Below are positions 22,512 through 34,330 of a stretch of DNA of 64,000 bases, piece after piece. A program made the position numbers and the translations under genes. Under the pieces are notes generated by a model. It was not told the DNA's origin, ran no database searches, and worked only from the letters and a program-made list of their open reading frames with translations. The stretch is from assembly GCA_973895155.1 (NCBI GenBank), contig OZ316899.1, positions 8,618,001 through 8,682,000 on the forward strand. Direction: 5' to 3'. Numbering within the stretch: position 1 is the stretch's first letter; each line of letters opens with the position of its first letter. This DNA is from Marsupella aquatica. Taxonomy: Eukaryota; Marchantiophyta.

Positions 22512-22880
22512 TTGGCCGACTCATTAAAACACGCCAACCCGCGCCGATACGAAATCGAACGCGAGTATGAGAGAGCCATCCGCCTAGCAGGACGACACCA
22601 CTACATCCTTAACTTTGACTATCCGTCTCAGAGCGAGCTTTACCGACCAGCAGAAGTATCTGGGTACTTCTTCAACGGAGACAAATATATCGGTTTCTGG
22701 GAAGCATTGCTTTGGCTTCCGGACGAGGTCTTCAATATCCCGGGTACGATCGACTTGCAACGACATCACTTCGACCGCATCCCTGCTCAGGTTTGGGCTA
22801 TCATCAACAGCGAGTCCAGCACTACCCGTTCGACAAGGTCGTCTGCACTCGCTTCGGAGAACTTCTACCAGCACCTATAG
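22512..22880 (+). CDS. Hypothetical ORF 1 of the GC-rich element
   Basis: 122 residues with many aromatic and charged residues (YEREYERAIRLAGRHHYILNF, then GYFFNGDKYIGFWEALLWLP). No domain recognised. It overlaps frames on both strands, but codon composition and position after the TATA box favour this one. Confidence 0.35.
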   Translation: MADSLKHANPRRYEIEREYERAIRLAGRHHYILNFDYPSQSELYRPAEVSGYFFNGDKYIGFWEALLWLPDEVFNIPGTIDLQRHHFDRIPAQVWAIINSESSTTRSTRSSALASENFYQHL

Positions 22881-23051
22881 AGCTTCATGGGAACTCGGCC
22901 ATCAACCAACATGACCAACTCAGTTGAACCCGTACCCGTACCCGTACCCATGCAACCTCAGACTTAGCTTCAGCTTCAACCTCAGTCGCAGCCTAGCCAA
23001 ACCCCACCACCAATCGCCCAGCCAGCACAAGTACGCTCCGTCATCAACGCC

Positions 23052-24409
23052 GTGGATCTTAGCGATGACGACAAGGCTACCCCACCCTTGACCAGGCGGC
23101 CCAGAGGAACAAGCGCTCAGGGGGCCGACACTATATCGTCCCCACCCCCTGCTCTGACCCCAGGAGCGGCCCCGGCAGACAACATGGTGACCATGGCCGC
23201 CCCGGGCCCGTTACTAACGGCAGTGGCACTACCCAGGCCCGATCGGGAGGATGGGGAAGTGTCACCTTCCCCGAGCCAGTCACGGGGGAAGAAGAGGAAG
23301 GAATCCACCACTGCATCCGGGTTACCGTTGGCCACGGTAGCCGTAGCCAAGGTGACGATGCACCGCATGGGGGAAAACGTTCACAAAAACATCCTCCATC
23401 CCAAGCATGCGGTGTACCTGAAGACTCAGGGATTCGAGCACCTCGCCTCCCTCCCCTGGAACAGTTGCAGGTACTATGGGGAGGACATGACGGAGTTCGT
23501 CAGGAATTATGACGACGCGCGTCAACATACTCGGCTGCGGGGAAGGAGTATGTCCCTCACGGAAGAACGGCTCAGGATGATCTTCGGGTTACCCGAAGGT
23601 GACCATCGAGTTGAATCACGGGCTCCCGGGGCAAGGGAGCCAAGTACCAATCTTCAAGTTTTCCCTCAGAGGGAGCAGTGGACAACGGGTTCGTGATGAA
23701 GACCTGCCTCATCCCCGAGATAGCTGAGCGACTGGAGTTCCAGAGGTACGCCCTCCACATGATGGAACCCCGGGGGGAGATCTCCGCCGCCCAAGTTATC
23801 CAGGTCGAGAACTATCGACCTAGGAAGTGGGCGTCGTACTTCGCTAAGAAATTCCATGAAGAGATGGAGCGGCGAAGGAAGACGTTGTACATTGGCGGGA
23901 AGGCGTATTTCGCTAGCCACATCGAGATCATTCTTGAGTGGTACGCCCGGTTTGATCGACGAACCCTTCCCCGTGTCAACGTTACAAAGCTGGTCCCAGC
24001 TAGGTGGGTTTTCCCGGCCTTGGAGAGACGGCCCCAACCCGAGGCCCGAAGTCCAGCGGACACGCCAGCTTCACCCACCCCACCTCCACAAGTAGCTGTA
24101 GTCGTAACCGAGGAGGTACCGGATGGGTCGGTTGTCGCAACCGTTGATGCGACCCAACAAGCCGAGCTAAGTACAGAAGTCGGTACGGCGGAGGTCTTAC
24201 CCGAGCCTGGGTCTCCCAAAGACCCACCGGTGGCTATTCTGGAGAACCGGACATTGCTGCAGGAGGACACTCCAGCCCCTTCCAACGTTACGTCCCCAGG
24301 GCTGGACGTCACTTCCCCGGCCCCCGCGCGTGTTGACGTCTGCCCGTGCCCAACTCCGGACAGGCACAACCTGGACCACCCGGAACTCTTCGTACGGGTA
24401 CATTTCTGA
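23052..24409 (+). pseudogene. Gag-like or plant mobile-domain-like ORF, frameshifted
   Basis: Two overlapping frames, 23052-23696 and 23678-24409, read as one protein with a shift near 23685. The first has a Pro/Ser-rich start, then LPWNSCRYYGEDMTEFVRNY and SLTEERLRMIFGLPEG, similar in style to the ls-e-l-ifGLP segment of plant mobile-domain and transposon proteins. The second continues EIAERLEFQRYALHMM and RKWASYFAKKFHEEMERRRK, and ends Pro/Thr-rich. It is probably the structural ORF of a non-autonomous retroelement. Confidence 0.4.
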
Positions 24410-25083
24410 ACGGGCTTCTGGGAGATTTCTCTCATCAAATTGCCCGGGATACCGGGGAGTTCATGGCCCGGAAGGTAGCCTGTTTCTTCAATCAGGAGTT
24501 GGTTGCCGCAGTAAAGGCAGGTCGGGCCCAGTCAGAGGCCCTTCAGAGGATAGAGCGGTACCGGGTGGAGTCCGTGTACCTAAAGAACAAAGTTGCGGCT
24601 CAAGAGGCTGAGCTTCTGCAACTACGACCCAAGGTTGCAGCCGCCGATGAGTTGTTAGCAAAGGCGCACGCTCTTACCGCCCTAGCCGAACAGGCCAAAG
24701 CTGGGAACGAGGCCGAGATTACACGACTCCGGAACCAGATTGACAGTTTGAAGAATCAAACCGTCACCTGGCAGAAAGACCTGGAGGAGGCCGAGGAACG
24801 GGCCCAGCGGGACACGGCGGAGATAGCCACGCTGCAGGCCGAGGTGGCGCGGCTCCAAACCGAGGCCGAGAAGCATGACCAGCTGGCGGGTAAACTGACG
24901 AGCGACGCCCAGCAGCTGGAGGAGGCATGTCAGGAGGCAACAGAGGAGACGGACGCGGCGAGGCGAGAGAACGAATCTCTGCTGGACCAGGTCCAGCTCC
25001 TCAAGGCGGACAATGACAGGCTTCGAAGGCAGCGGGATGGCCGCTCCCATTTGGGCGGCTCTGGCAAGCGTGCCAGGCATTAG
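24346..25083 (+). CDS. Coiled-coil ORF of the GC-rich element
   Basis: 245 residues. From about residue 65 to 225 it is almost pure heptad-type Ala/Glu/Leu/Gln sequence (NKVAAQEAELLQLRPKVAAA; AEVARLQTEAEKHDQLAGKL), a long coiled coil. The end is basic (GSGKRARH). It overlaps the preceding frame at 24346-24409 and may be its continuation. Such coiled coils are common in gag-like proteins. Confidence 0.5.
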   Translation: MPNSGQAQPGPPGTLRTGTFLNGLLGDFSHQIARDTGEFMARKVACFFNQELVAAVKAGRAQSEALQRIERYRVESVYLKNKVAAQEAELLQLRPKVAAADELLAKAHALTALAEQAKAGNEAEITRLRNQIDSLKNQTVTWQKDLEEAEERAQRDTAEIATLQAEVARLQTEAEKHDQLAGKLTSDAQQLEEACQEATEETDAARRENESLLDQVQLLKADNDRLRRQRDGRSHLGGSGKRARH

Positions 25084-26009
25084 CAGCGGAGTAGGAATAG
25101 ATTAGGATTAGGACTGGCTTAGTCAGGCTCTTGGGACAGGCACCTGCCTTAGGTACAGCAGCGTTGCCATGCTGTCCAGTCTGCGTAGATTAGGATCTTC
25201 TAATAAGACACAGCCGTTTTCCGGCCTGACTGTCAGCTTAGTTAGGACCTTAGTCAGCGAATCTTCGGCGAGAGGACACCCCATCCCTCGTCCCTTAGTA
25301 TTTAGTGCACCCCTTGGTAGAGGCGGGGGGGGGGTTTTAGTTGCAGAGTTGGACGTCCGCGGTATGCGCGGGGAGTCCCGACCTCTGGGAATGAAAGAGT
25401 ACCAAGGGGAGGGGGTAGGACTAAGCTCGCCGGGCGAGTGCGGAGCCGGGCTCCGTTGTAGTGTGCACCCTCGGCCTTGAACCTGTTCATTCCGGGGCTG
25501 TCGGGTCAACTAAGTGTACACATATGTTCCCTTTGTAGTAAAATCCTTTCCCATCATTTTCCTTCGTGTAAATCGAGATTGTATGCATGTGCGCGTGTAT
25601 GTGTGTGGGTTTCTCGTATATGGGTGGCAGCGCCAGGCCGAACGCACTACCCGAGACGTGCACAGGGTGCAGCCTGCGGGTAAGTGGTTGCGAGCACGGG
25701 TTGAGGACCTGTATCATCGAATCCGGATCAAAGGCGGACAGCACGAAGGCTTAGAAGCCCTTAAGCCGGGGTCGATCCTGCTATCGACTAAGGTACGTTC
25801 CGGCGGCGGAACACAAACCATACCTAGGAGGTGTCCGTATTTAGCAGTATGCGCACTTAGCGCTAGTTTACGAGAATAAGGTGCATTACGTGCTTCCCTT
25901 CCTGCCCGAACCCTCAGATTTACAAGGGATGTGCCCGTCTAAGCTGAAGTTTGAGTTAAGGCCGCAGCCGACGACGTGACACAGTTGAGCCGGCCAGGAG
26001 GGAGAGAGA
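25084..26009 (+). other. GC-rich spacer to the presumed polypurine tract
   Basis: No convincing coding sequence. A G run lies near 25325-25335. The purine-rich tract ends at 26010. Confidence 0.4.
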
Positions 26010-27520
26010 ATGATTTGTGTTGGGGAGGACTTGACTGTCCCCTACTTTAGAGGTACCAGGGACCAGAGGTCTGGTTGGAAGATTGATCAGTGCAGGAACC
26101 GGGAATTAGCTCATCTACTCCGATTCCTTGTACCTATCTTTCATCCGACCAAACCCACTAGGGCTATGGTTTACTTGACCAGCTCTATCATCATTTGATG
26201 GACCGGCAAGAGGAGGATCAATTGGGCCCTAGCTCTTTTGGAGGTGATCGCCAAGCAGGTGGCTATCCTATCTACTACCAGTGATACCTATCTGACACCC
26301 TACTTGGCGCACATTTACTTTTTGAGAGGTTGTTTGTTACCAGTGGAGCTGAGCGATTGGAGGAGGAGAGCAAGACACTTTGAGCTCCCTCAGCCAGAGT
26401 TAGCGAGAGAGTTAACTCCACCGCTTGTGACATCTTCGAGACCCCCTCGAGTGGAGCAGACGACAGCACCAGATTTACCAGGGATGACTTCTCCCTCTTT
26501 TGTTGCTTCCACTTCTTACACGTCATGGACTGATTTTGTTGGTGATGTTGAGCAACTAGCTAGTGTGGCTGGTTTCAACTAGCATTTGGTAGATGAGGCC
26601 ACTAGACTCTTGACTTGTACCCCTTTGCAGTTACTTGATTGTATTCGTGCTTTGCTTTCTGAGTCTTGTACCGCCCCACCCCTTCATGTTTCACCCCTGC
26701 ACCTTCACCATAGCCTGATCACCCTATGGATGTGGATGAGCCGGAGGTACCTATTGTTGATCCTTCACTCCCTCCTCCATCCTCACCTACACCCCCTCTA
26801 CCTGATCCCATTCCTTCCCCTATTATCGATTCCCCTATCCCTCCTACATTTACACCTGAGCATGCTCCATCTCCTACCCCTGAGCCTTTACCCTCTTCAC
26901 CAGTACCCCCTCCAGATCCATTTTCCTCCATTGAGGATACCACCCTATCACCCCTTGATGATTCATTTCCCTCTCCTACCAGGGAAGGAAATGAACCCAT
27001 CCCTGAGCCTATTCCCAAGACTGAGCCTGAGCCTGAGACTGTAGAGCCTTCCAGTGTACCATTTATAGCTCCTACTCCTCTTATGTCTCAGCCTCCTATT
27101 GTCTCTTTTGTTGCCGACATTGAGCCTCTTTTTGTCTTTCCTACCCAGTTCGATAGGATGATTACGTCACTCATTGACGCACGCACTCCTCTTGCACCTC
27201 CTTTACCTCCACTTATGTTTGGTCGTGAGTCTTTCCCTTTTCCACACACCTACAACATGGTTCTGATTTCTTGTGGTATTCTATGGCTACTTATTGACAA
27301 GCTGAGACTACCCACGATTGAGACTCCTGACCTTTGGAGTTGGGTTTATCACTGTAGAAAGGTCATTGCACCTTTCCCTCTTCTAGCTCCAGACATTCCA
27401 TGGCCATCAGATTACTTTGTTTGGATCGGACCGGATGGACATCCTATCCGGAAGACCAATGAGCCCCGTTCGATTCGTTATTGTGAGGACCTTTTCCGTC
27501 GACAGTATTTGAAGGGATAG
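26010..27520 (+). pseudogene. Retroelement ORF with Pro-rich linker, broken
   Basis: Frames 26010-26198, 26238-26582 and 26726-27520 appear to be parts of one protein. The first has ELAHLLRFLVPIFHPTKPTR, a helical segment of the kind seen in Athila-type and plant mobile-domain ORFs. The second includes AILSTTSDTYLTPYLAHIYF. The third (264 residues) opens with about 100 residues dominated by Pro, Ser, Thr, Asp and Glu, then a globular part with PLMFGRESFPFPHTYNMVLI and ends RRQYLKG. No enzyme motif. Its place just before an LTR fits the 3' ORF of a Ty3/gypsy element. Confidence 0.4.
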
Positions 27521-27792
27521 AGGACCAAAGGGAAGATAGCCCTTGGTTATGTAGCTCGCCTCCCTCTACTTGTAGTCGACCCTCCTCCTATTATAGTATG
27601 AGATTAGTACTTTATTTTGTAGACTTTTACTTAGCTTTGACTATTTGACTATCCCTTAGTCAAAGTTGACTTGTATTTTTACTTAGTTTAGAATTAGGAA
27701 ATGAAGAGGCATGTCTATTCATTCTCCTTAGCCCGTGGACAATCTCATGTACTTATTGTGATACCAGTCTCATTTTGAGACAGTGTGGATAG

Positions 27793-28652
27793 TTATTTGC
27801 ATCTCTTCATCTTGGAGTTTTGTCCCTTGTACGTGTAATGCATTTTGCAATGAATATTTGTATGCCTTGGAATTTTATTACTTGTGCTAGGAGTCTACCC
27901 CTCCTTCGCATGGTAATGCATGTTGCAATTACCGTAAGAAGTAAAACCCATAAAAATATAGTTTGTGGAATGTATTAGAAGATCCGTTGGTCGGTGCCTA
28001 ATCCAAACTACAACATTTGTTGTCCATTTCTATATTTATATAAAGGACTTATCTTTGGAAGATAAGTATTGCATGTAATCAAGAAAGAGAAATCTATATG
28101 TTCAGAAGTAGCGATATTCTTAATTCACGGATTTGAAGTACCATTGTGGTATACTGAATGTGCATTAGTTTTCCTTTGGAATTGTGCACGCTGAAAAAGG
28201 AAACATGTTGCCGGCATTTTAATGACACACTACTACACACACAATCCAAAATTTATCTTGGGTTTTGTGAGCATAGACACTTCTTAAACATAGATTTATG
28301 ATAGAAACCTAGAGAGTAGTTATAGCAAGGTTATGTTTGACTTATCAACGTCTCAAATAATGCCATAGCTCTTTCTTAAGACATGGTGACGGAGTTAAAT
28401 ATTGCTAAACTATACCTCTAAAAGCTTTAAGATTCTATTATTCAGCAAATATCACTTTTGTTCCTATTTTGCTAATTTTCTGTGTTTTGTTTAAGATTAT
28501 ATTTTTCTTATAGATGTTGAGTACCATCTCTAAACCACTCAAAACACTTTAAAGCATCTTTTCATCCCATTCTTGTTCTTCCAAGGGAACAAACACCGAG
28601 TTTTTAGCATATATTTGATGATATTTGTTTTTGTTAGCATACGACATACAAT
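27793..28652 (+). repeat. Presumed LTR of an Athila/Tat-type Ty3/gypsy element
   Basis: The right end ..GACATACA stands just before the primer site. The left border is less sure; GAGACAG|TGTGGATAG near 27793 is the best TG start. GTCTCATTTTGAGAC at about 27767-27782 is a perfect hairpin just outside it. No second copy is found in the window, so the extent is an estimate. The stretch is AT-rich and has no ORF. Confidence 0.5.
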
Positions 28653-28655
28653 TTT

Positions 28656-28674
28656 TGGCGCCGCTGCCGGGGAT
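28656..28674 (+). promoter_or_regulatory. Primer-binding site, TGGCGCCGCTGCCGGGGA
   Basis: TGGCGCCGCTGCCGGGGA is the tRNA-Asp-type primer site known from plant Athila/Tat Ty3/gypsy elements. It follows an LTR-like ..CATACA by a few bases, which fixes the orientation as plus. Confidence 0.85.
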
Positions 28675-28852
28675 CAGATCAAGGATGATTTGACAAGCTG
28701 GCTGTGAATGCCAAACTATCAATTCTTGGAATTCAAGGAGGTTGAAGGAAGAGGGAGTTGGATATGGTGAATTAGGGTTGCAAACCTATTTCATGGTGTT
28801 TGATTCTTTTAGAATTGGATCTTGTTGAATTTGAAGAAAGAAGGGAGAGACA

Positions 28853-29608
28853 TTGGAGATCAAAAACATGCCAAGGAGAAATCAACCTCAGAAAAGGGAG
28901 CAAGCCCAAATCAAGTCACGAGAAAATCAACGTCACAATATTATCACCACCACTACGCATTCTAGGGCGACAATCGTGAAAAATCAAGGAAGAAGTGCAA
29001 GTGGAGGAAGTTACTTTTGGGGTGGCAAATTGATTAAAGTTGATTCATGGGATACAAATGTTTTCCTTGATTGTTTATTGATTTTCAGGCGAGTCTCAGA
29101 CGGAAGATTTTAATTGGTGGAAGCCATGCAAGACGAGGAATTTGATAAGGAATTGATTCCTATATTGTTAAAGGACCACCATATTGAGGAGGAAATCTTA
29201 GAATTAGAGATTGAGAAGGAATTGAAGGACGCTTTGGCAATCTTGAAGGGAGATCTTTTGTGGAGACACAAGCTTGATAATGTGCTGAAGGACTTCTATG
29301 GAAACTCAAATGTACTTCTACAAGAGGAAAAGCCTGTTATGACTTTGAGTAGAAAAGTGTTAATTACAACCTTGGACCACTACGCTAGGAATGGGAGGAT
29401 CTTGATTAAGTGGAAGGAGTTGAGTTCGGGAAAAGCATGTTTCAAATGGGTTTTCGATTTGCCAGAGATATGTGACAAGACGGACATATTAGTGTTGAAG
29501 AGATTGCGGATTGAGGATGGTGAATACAAGCTATTACCTATTGAGGAGGAAAATGATTTAGAATTTGTTCTAAGAAAGAATGCGCATCATAGTTTTTTGG
29601 GCGACTGA
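28853..29608 (+). CDS. Two hypothetical ORFs after the gypsy primer site
   Basis: The first (28853-29113, 86 residues) starts in the leader and is basic (MPRRNQPQKREQAQIKSREN). The second (29114-29608, 164 residues) is acidic, with DHHIEEEILELEIEKELKDA and later WKELSSGKACFKWVFDLPEI. Neither resembles gag zinc knuckles or a protease. They may be remnants or captured sequence replacing gag. Function unknown. The stretch 29609-30220 shows nothing recognisable. Confidence 0.35.
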
Positions 29609-30223
29609 TGCAGGGTAGTTAAGAATCAAGGAAATTTTGGCCATATTGCACGGACTTGGAGATTCGTGGATAGATGCACTTGATGTGCTAAACAATCTTT
29701 TGAATGGGTATCAGACCTCAACAGTTAACAAAGAATTGAACAATGGATTCTTTCAAATAGAGTTCTAACTTGGTAGATAAGATGTTGAGATCTCAACCAA
29801 GATCACTAGGCACCTTTAGAATACAGAATATGAGGAATACCTATTTGAGAACAAGAGTACTTAGCCTAAGACGAAGAAGAGGAAATAATTGGTTATCCAT
29901 TCCTTGGTGGCAAGGAGACCAACTTCATTTAGTGATTTTGAGATTAAATGGACGAGTTACAAGAGAAAGATATGTTGTCATTTCCATTTCAGATTTAACC
30001 CATGCTCTCATCCAGGACCAGAGAGGAAGAAGATGAAGGAGTGCTTGATGATTGCCATATGATGAACCATTGATTGGCTTGTGAAGGAAACTTCTTACTC
30101 CAATTTTTTATTTGAATTCTAACAAAAGATTTGGATTCCTTGGAATATGGCATGTTAAATTGATATAAATTTGAGCCAAAACTGATAAGGGAATTGGGAG
30201 ATATGACCAATTTAGTTTCAGAA

Positions 30224-30370
30224 AAATTTTCTGGACGTCCCGGACGGCCTGTGTGTGAGGACGTCCAGGACATCACCGAATTCTATAGGGACGTCAAGCC
30301 GGCTGAGAAAAGATGTCAGAACGCCCTGACATCCCTGACGTCCCTTAGTCCAAGCCGTCCAAGATGTCAC
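30224..30370 (+). repeat. GGACGTCC-rich tract
   Basis: GGACGTCC, GGACGGCC, GACATCC and GACGTCC recur within 150 bp, like 21075-21290. No function evident. Confidence 0.6.
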
Positions 30371-30620
30371 CTTGGACAAACCATAACTTTCGCACCTCTT
30401 GGCCAAAAATTAAAATTTTTAGGGCGTTAGAAAGGTATTGCAGAGCACTATCAGGTTTCGTGGACTCCAAACAAAAACTGAACCATCACAACTTTTCAAT
30501 TTTGGGAAGCCCTTAAGGTATTAAGGAGAAGGGGAGATCAAAGTTTCCCACTTCTAAGAGGGCAATTACAGATTTTGAATTTTCAGAATTAGATCCTTCT
30601 TGTTGCATTGAAATTGAGGT

Positions 30621-31385
30621 ATGAGTAAGAGGGGAAAATCAATTGAACTCAAGGAACTTGAGGAGGCAATTGTACTTTTTGAAAGTCAAGCATTGGAACC
30701 TACTCGATTACAACCATATTTTGAAGCAAACGATAGTCCACCTATCGGAATTATGGCACACAGGTTAAGCACATTGAATGCAATAGGAAGTGGGACTATT
30801 GATCACCCCACGAGTAGTTGTCCTACCTATATCAATTTGCGATCGGGACCAAAATTAGTGGTACCGCGACAAACCAAGAGAGGATATCGAGTTTGTGCTC
30901 CTATTCCACTGGATAGCAGACCAGGGGAAGAAATTGAAGAGGAACCCGTGTTAAAAATTCTAAACAAGATGGTGTCAGCACATAAAGTAGATTGGGATAT
31001 AAAGCTATCTTCCGCATTATGGGCATACCGAACAGCCGAGAAAATCACGACCACTAAAACACCATTCTATCTCACTTATGGATTGGACGCCTTAATTCCC
31101 ATTGAGATGGAGTTGTTAACCAAGAGGACAATCATTTCTGACCGCATGGAGGAGCAACCTAGTTTGCAATGCAGATCAACTCAATTGGAAACCTTGGAAG
31201 AAGATAGGCTATTGGCCTTGCAACACACCTTACTCCAACAAATGAAAAGGAAGAAGGCTTATGACAAAAATTTTAAGCCTAACAAGTTGAAGGATGGAGA
31301 TCTAGAACCGCACTATACCCTCTACTTGAAGAGGGGAATACCTCCATCGTCTTCCTTCCAGAGCATACGAACAATCGTACAATGA
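30621..31385 (+). pseudogene. Ty3/gypsy integrase remnant fused to unrelated N-terminus
   Basis: Residues from about 112 read ILNKMVSAHKVDWDIKLSSA, then LWAYRTAEKITTTKTPFYL and TYGLDALIPIEME. This is the C-terminal side of a Ty3/gypsy integrase core as found in plant Athila/Tat elements. Reverse transcriptase, RNase H and the integrase DDE core are missing, so a large internal deletion joins leader-proximal sequence to the integrase tail. The N-terminal 110 residues are unrecognised. No downstream LTR is visible before family C sequence begins. Confidence 0.7.
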
Positions 31386-31617
31386 AATTATGAAACTCTA
31401 ATCCTTCTCAAACGTGTATTATATTCTAGAAGTGGGGGTAGTTCAGCGGATCTCTTTGGTTAAAGAGGCAAGATAGTATGTTTGGCGGATCCCAATGTCT
31501 ATAATTGGATGACTGAATTATCTAAATCAAGCGGATGAAGACGCCTAATCAACACATAACCCAGAAGTTATCGTTAAATATTACCGTTAATACCCCTTCT
31601 CCACATTCGCGGGGTAT

Positions 31618-32039
31618 ACTAGCACCGGGCGCTATTAAAAAGATGGTCCTTAAAGAGATAATTGGAAGAGTACTGATGATAGTGCTTGACGCTAGTAATA
31701 AGAAAGACACAAAAATATGTCTGAATGTGGTTGCAGTAGATGAATTATCCTCTTAACACCCCATATTTTAAATTATTTCCGTTGTTGTAACTATTTTCTG
31801 AAAAACTTTCTTTCTCCCAGTACTAGCGCCAGGCGCTGGTAAAAACATGCAGCGTTATTTCCTAAATCTGGTATGTTTTCCAATAATGGAGTGCCTTGAA
31901 ACTCATATATCCCATATAATTTCTCAATTATTTTGTCTGCGGAGAGTGTTAAATCTTATACTAGCGCCTGGCGCTAGTATGGGATATCAATATCTAGGAT
32001 TCTTTAGTTTGTCGTAATTTAGTTAGCGCCAGGCGCTAC
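31618..32039. repeat. Cluster of palindromes upstream of C3 transposase
   Basis: Copies at 31618-31636 (ACCGGGC centre), 31822-31840, 31960-31978 and 32023-32039, plus a degenerate one near 31681-31696. All lie within 700 bp upstream of the transposase start, as in C2. Between them no gene is seen. Confidence 0.8.
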
Positions 32040-32299
32040 TCAAATTGTGCCCAATATGTATTGCCTTATGGTGAATTGGATCTTTTTCAATGGACCTTTC
32101 CGACAATGTATGAGGGTCTGACATCCGGACTTGTAGGGAAAAAATGACAAAAAAACATATATGGCTCCAATGGATTCCATGTCGCCTACGTTTCCTGTCT
32201 TATACAAACGGCTCTTTTAACATAAAGTTCCCAGGGGCAATTGGTATAAGCTCCACATTCTCGCAAAATTTTCTTTCTCAAAAACTTTCAGCCCCCATA

Positions 32300-34330
32300 T
32301 TTGTCTTTGATTGTAGTGTCTCGGTCTATCGTTCTATCCCGCTTTGGGATAGGGGATATTGTCCCCATCCCCGTCCCTTTGGCAGACACGTACAAGCAAG
32401 TCCGGGAGAGATACCTTTGCAGGAGATTTGATTTGAACATGAATGAAATTGAGTCCTTTGTTCGAGAGGTTGAATCCAATTGACAATATCGAAGATGTTG
32501 CAATGTTCAATGTTGATGATGGTGAACAATTTTGGCATCTTAACGCTGGGATTTTGTACTCACTCGGGTTAGACCACCTGAAGGACTGTCAGGTGTCCGC
32601 CAGGTTCCATTTGATGTTGTGTAGATTTCTTCTAGTGAAGATGGAGATCACACTCCAAGTCCTTTGTTGAAGTTGAAAGTCGCGCAACATGTTTTTGTTA
32701 AAGGTGAGACACCGGGGAGCTATAACCAGTTGGAGGTCGTGTATCGGTGGAGTGCAATGGACACATTGCTCAAATCCACTAGTCATAGCGAGTTGTCGAG
32801 GTTCATATCAGCGGGTGATTTCAGACACAAGCAAGTTTCTTGTTTGCCAAACAAGTACAACGGGAACGTTGTGTTTGAATTGCCACCCATTGACGAGATG
32901 CTCTCAAAAGGGTCTAGGATTAGGGACATGGACCGTGCCAAAGATTTCTACATTTGGACACGCATATTTCCAACCATCGCAAATGTGCAACCAAAAAAAC
33001 ATTGGCAATTTGGTAAGGTTACCTGTACAGGGTTTATCGAATGTCGGAACAAGTCCTGCGAGTACTTCCAAAGGAAGAAGGCAAACGCTAAAGCATGGCA
33101 GGGTACTCCAAATCTTAGTGGTCAATATGCTATGGGTTCTTTTATCGAAGAGGGAGGTGTTGTATGTCATTATTGTCAAGCGATTCCATTTTGTGTCAAG
33201 TACTGCCCTGCTCGCTTGTTTTATATGTACCCGCAAGTATTACTTGATGCGGAAACATGTAGTCATATGTCCCGCCTAGCAATTCACATAGGTGAGCATA
33301 ACCATCCGAGTAGAAAAACCTTCTCAAGGAGTGCAAAGAAGATGGCTGAGGATTTGATTAAAAAAAATTCATGAAGCCAATCCTCTTGCAAAACCAACAG
33401 GGATCTTGAATTCTGCTATAGGGTCAATAGTGAAAGCTCTCTACAAACATGTTGACGACATGGTTGATATCAAAGAAACTGAAATTTGGAAGTCTTTGAT
33501 GGTACTTTCCACTCCCCATAAGTTTGCATCGCTTTGTTGGAGCGTGAGGATAGACCAAAAGGGTCGGGGTGAGTTAGATTTTCTCTCGCAAATGCAAAAG
33601 AGGATCAACCTTTTGTTTCTCCAAAGGTATTTTCTCTTGAGACATGGTTGTCAAGACGATAGGCCTCACATCTTCAAAATGACCGTGAAGGGTCATGGTT
33701 CCAATTTAGATCTTTTGCGGCAGATGCAACTGGGTGGAAGACTCGAAGGAGCCTGGGTGAGTTTTGATGTCATGCGTCGTGTGACAACCAATTGGTTTAC
33801 TTTTAGCGCGCACGTCTGCGACCATAAATTCCGTGCTCTTTGTACAATTTTCACATGCGAGTTGAAAGGTGAAGACACCGAGTCTTTTGAAAAGGCTTGG
33901 AGAGTTATGATAGAGGTTTGCAAGGAAAATGGATTACAGGATGTTGTCATCTAAGGGTTTATGGTGGACAATGCACAAGCGGGATGGAGTGCTGTGTACA
34001 ATGTTTTTTTTTATGGACACCCAACCCCGGAGCGGAGCGGGAGTGCTCTGATGCATTTCACTTTTATCAATCTTTTATTGACATTCCAAGGAAGGAGTAT
34101 TGGAAGAATGTCAACTGGAACATTGGAGGTTGTGGGAGAAACTAAGAAACGCTCCAATGTTTGTGGTGGCGTATTGGGTGTCCTGAGAGATTGTGGTGTG
34201 GTGGCAATCAGGAAATTGTGTACCAGGAAAGCTCTTGATGCTACAAAGCTAGATATCCTAGTGGGTTGTTCACTGGCGCCAGTGGGGGAATTTTATTCGA
34301 GTGGTATGATATATATCTCCTCTTTTGTCT
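32300..34330 (+). pseudogene. MULE-like transposase of C3, decayed
   Basis: Colinear with the open C2 protein: the GDIVPIPVPLADTYKQVRERY start, YLCRRFDLNMNEIESFVRE, then 32664-33374 with GDFRHKQVSCLPNKYNGNVV and the HMSRLAIHIGEHNHPSR zinc-type block, then 33406-33954 with VSFDVMRRVTTNW and CTIFTCELKGEDTESFEKAW, then FMVDNAQAGWSAV. The last two blocks fit the DDE core pattern of Mutator-like transposases. Lesions: frameshifts near 32480, 32660, 33375 and 34010 and several stops. The tail (about 34140-34330) matches the C2 tail at about 60240-60110 in nucleotide sequence, which argues for a common downstream exon. Confidence 0.75.

Larger units (their letters stand above)
22007..26010 (+). mobile_element. 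GC-rich non-autonomous retroelement (borders approximate)
   Basis: This 4-kb block is clearly richer in G+C than its surroundings. TGATT occurs at 22007-22011 and 26011-26015, either a 5-bp target duplication or, if the left one opens an LTR, an LTR start. A TATAAAAGG box lies near 22335. The purine-rich GGAGGGAGAGAGAA at 25997-26010 resembles a polypurine tract. I find no reverse transcriptase or integrase and no second LTR. It carries ORFs at 22512-22880, 23052-23696, 23678-24409 and 24346-25083. Confidence 0.5.

Noticed and set aside
23812-24438. 208-codon minus-strand ORF
   Set aside because: Shadow of the GC-rich plus-strand frames, whose coiled-coil heptads support the plus strand.
26719-27018. 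Gly/Ser-rich minus-strand ORF
   Set aside because: Complement of the Pro-rich linker in the plus-strand retroelement ORF.
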